Below are positions 6,260 to 6,455 of a stretch of 6,455 nucleotides of DNA, in pieces. Location: NCBI GenBank assembly GCA_021811745.1, contig JAJZNH010000024.1, positions 1-6,455 on the forward strand, written 5' to 3'. Positions within the stretch are counted from its first letter, which is position 1, and each line of letters starts with the position of its first letter. The notes under the pieces were generated by a model. It saw only the letters and a list, made by a program, of their open reading frames with translations, did no database searches and had not been told where the DNA came from. Made by a program: the position numbers and the translations under genes. This stretch comes from Acidobacteriota bacterium. Its GTDB lineage: Bacteria > Acidobacteriota > Terriglobia > Terriglobales > Acidobacteriaceae.

Positions 6260-6268
6260 TGCTATATT
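6260..6268 (+). promoter_or_regulatory. Candidate extended -10 promoter for tRNA-Lys
   Basis: TGCTATATT is a good extended -10 element (TG, one base, then TATATT) inside an AT-rich patch that stands out from its surroundings. The -35 region is poor (TGGAGT with 17-bp spacing). Transcription would start near 6275 and give a 5' leader of about 68 nt before the tRNA, which is plausible for a precursor trimmed by RNase P. Confidence 0.4.
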
Positions 6269-6342
6269 TTTAGGTGCAGGGCAGTTCCTTGCTAGCCTAG
6301 GTTGCGAATGAAAGCCCCTGCCTCCATCCGTATCTCTTGTCT

Positions 6343-6418
6343 GGACGCGTAGCTCAACTGGCAGAGCATTCGGCTCTTAACCGACAGGTTGTAGGTTCGA
6401 TTCCTACCGCGTCCACCA
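6343..6418 (+). tRNA. tRNA-Lys (anticodon CTT)
   Basis: Complete 76-nt tRNA with a full cloverleaf: acceptor GGACGCG/CGCGTCC (7 bp), D arm GCTC/GAGC with an 8-nt loop containing GG, anticodon loop CTCTTAA with anticodon CTT at 6376-6378, a 5-nt variable region, and T arm GTAGG/CCTAC with loop TTCGATT. Discriminator A and CCA (6416-6418) are encoded. The anticodon reads the lysine codon AAG. The anticodon stem has four standard pairs and a T-C mismatch at its outermost position (27-43). No second tRNA follows in the remaining 37 nt. Confidence 0.97.
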
Positions 6419-6455
6419 TCACAACAATAACGTAGTGTGTTTGCCGCGCTGGGGG

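Overview
This is a GC-rich bacterial chromosomal window with five protein-coding genes and one tRNA gene. The outer-membrane DUF481 protein and the cytoplasmic winged-helix/TolB-like/TPR regulator are a combination common in Acidobacteriota (Terriglobia). That assignment is an inference from gene content, not from a marker gene. I see no insertion sequence, CRISPR array, phage gene, toxin-antitoxin pair or multi-gene novel system.

Layout, left to right. (1) 1-793, minus strand: the N-terminal 264 residues of a sugar-porter family MFS transporter, whose C-terminal half lies beyond the left edge. (2) 794-1013: a divergent intergenic region with a 12-bp dyad and a GAAA-capped hairpin. (3) 1014-1739, plus strand: a RIC/YtfE/ScdA-type di-iron protein for repair of iron-sulfur centres, with a perfect AGGAGG ribosome binding site. 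(4) 1798-2415, minus strand: an XRE-type helix-turn-helix regulator with a C-terminal cupin that has lost the usual metal ligands, convergent with the RIC gene. (5) 2416-2639: a second divergent intergenic region. (6) 2640-3875, plus strand: a secreted, probably outer-membrane, DUF481 (YdiY-like) beta-barrel protein. (7) 3876-4237: a 362-bp gene-free stretch with an inverted repeat, several hairpins and a small open frame that overlaps the next gene. (8) 4238-6052, plus strand: a 604-residue one-component regulator (OmpR/CadC-type winged helix, TolB-like domain, TPR-like helices) with no membrane segment. (9) 6053-6342: two perfect hairpins and a candidate extended -10 promoter. (10) 6343-6418: tRNA-Lys(CTT) with encoded CCA.

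The genes do not form an operon: neighbouring genes are divergent, convergent or widely spaced. The plausible physiological links are loose: sugar uptake, nitrosative/oxidative damage repair, envelope function and two unrelated local regulators. Each divergent pair could share a control region, and the XRE-cupin regulator may act on its own promoter and on the DUF481 gene, but nothing in the sequence proves this. The most useful points to follow up are the structured leader of the large regulator with its overlapping small frame, the 4014-4040 inverted repeat, and the hairpin in the RIC leader.
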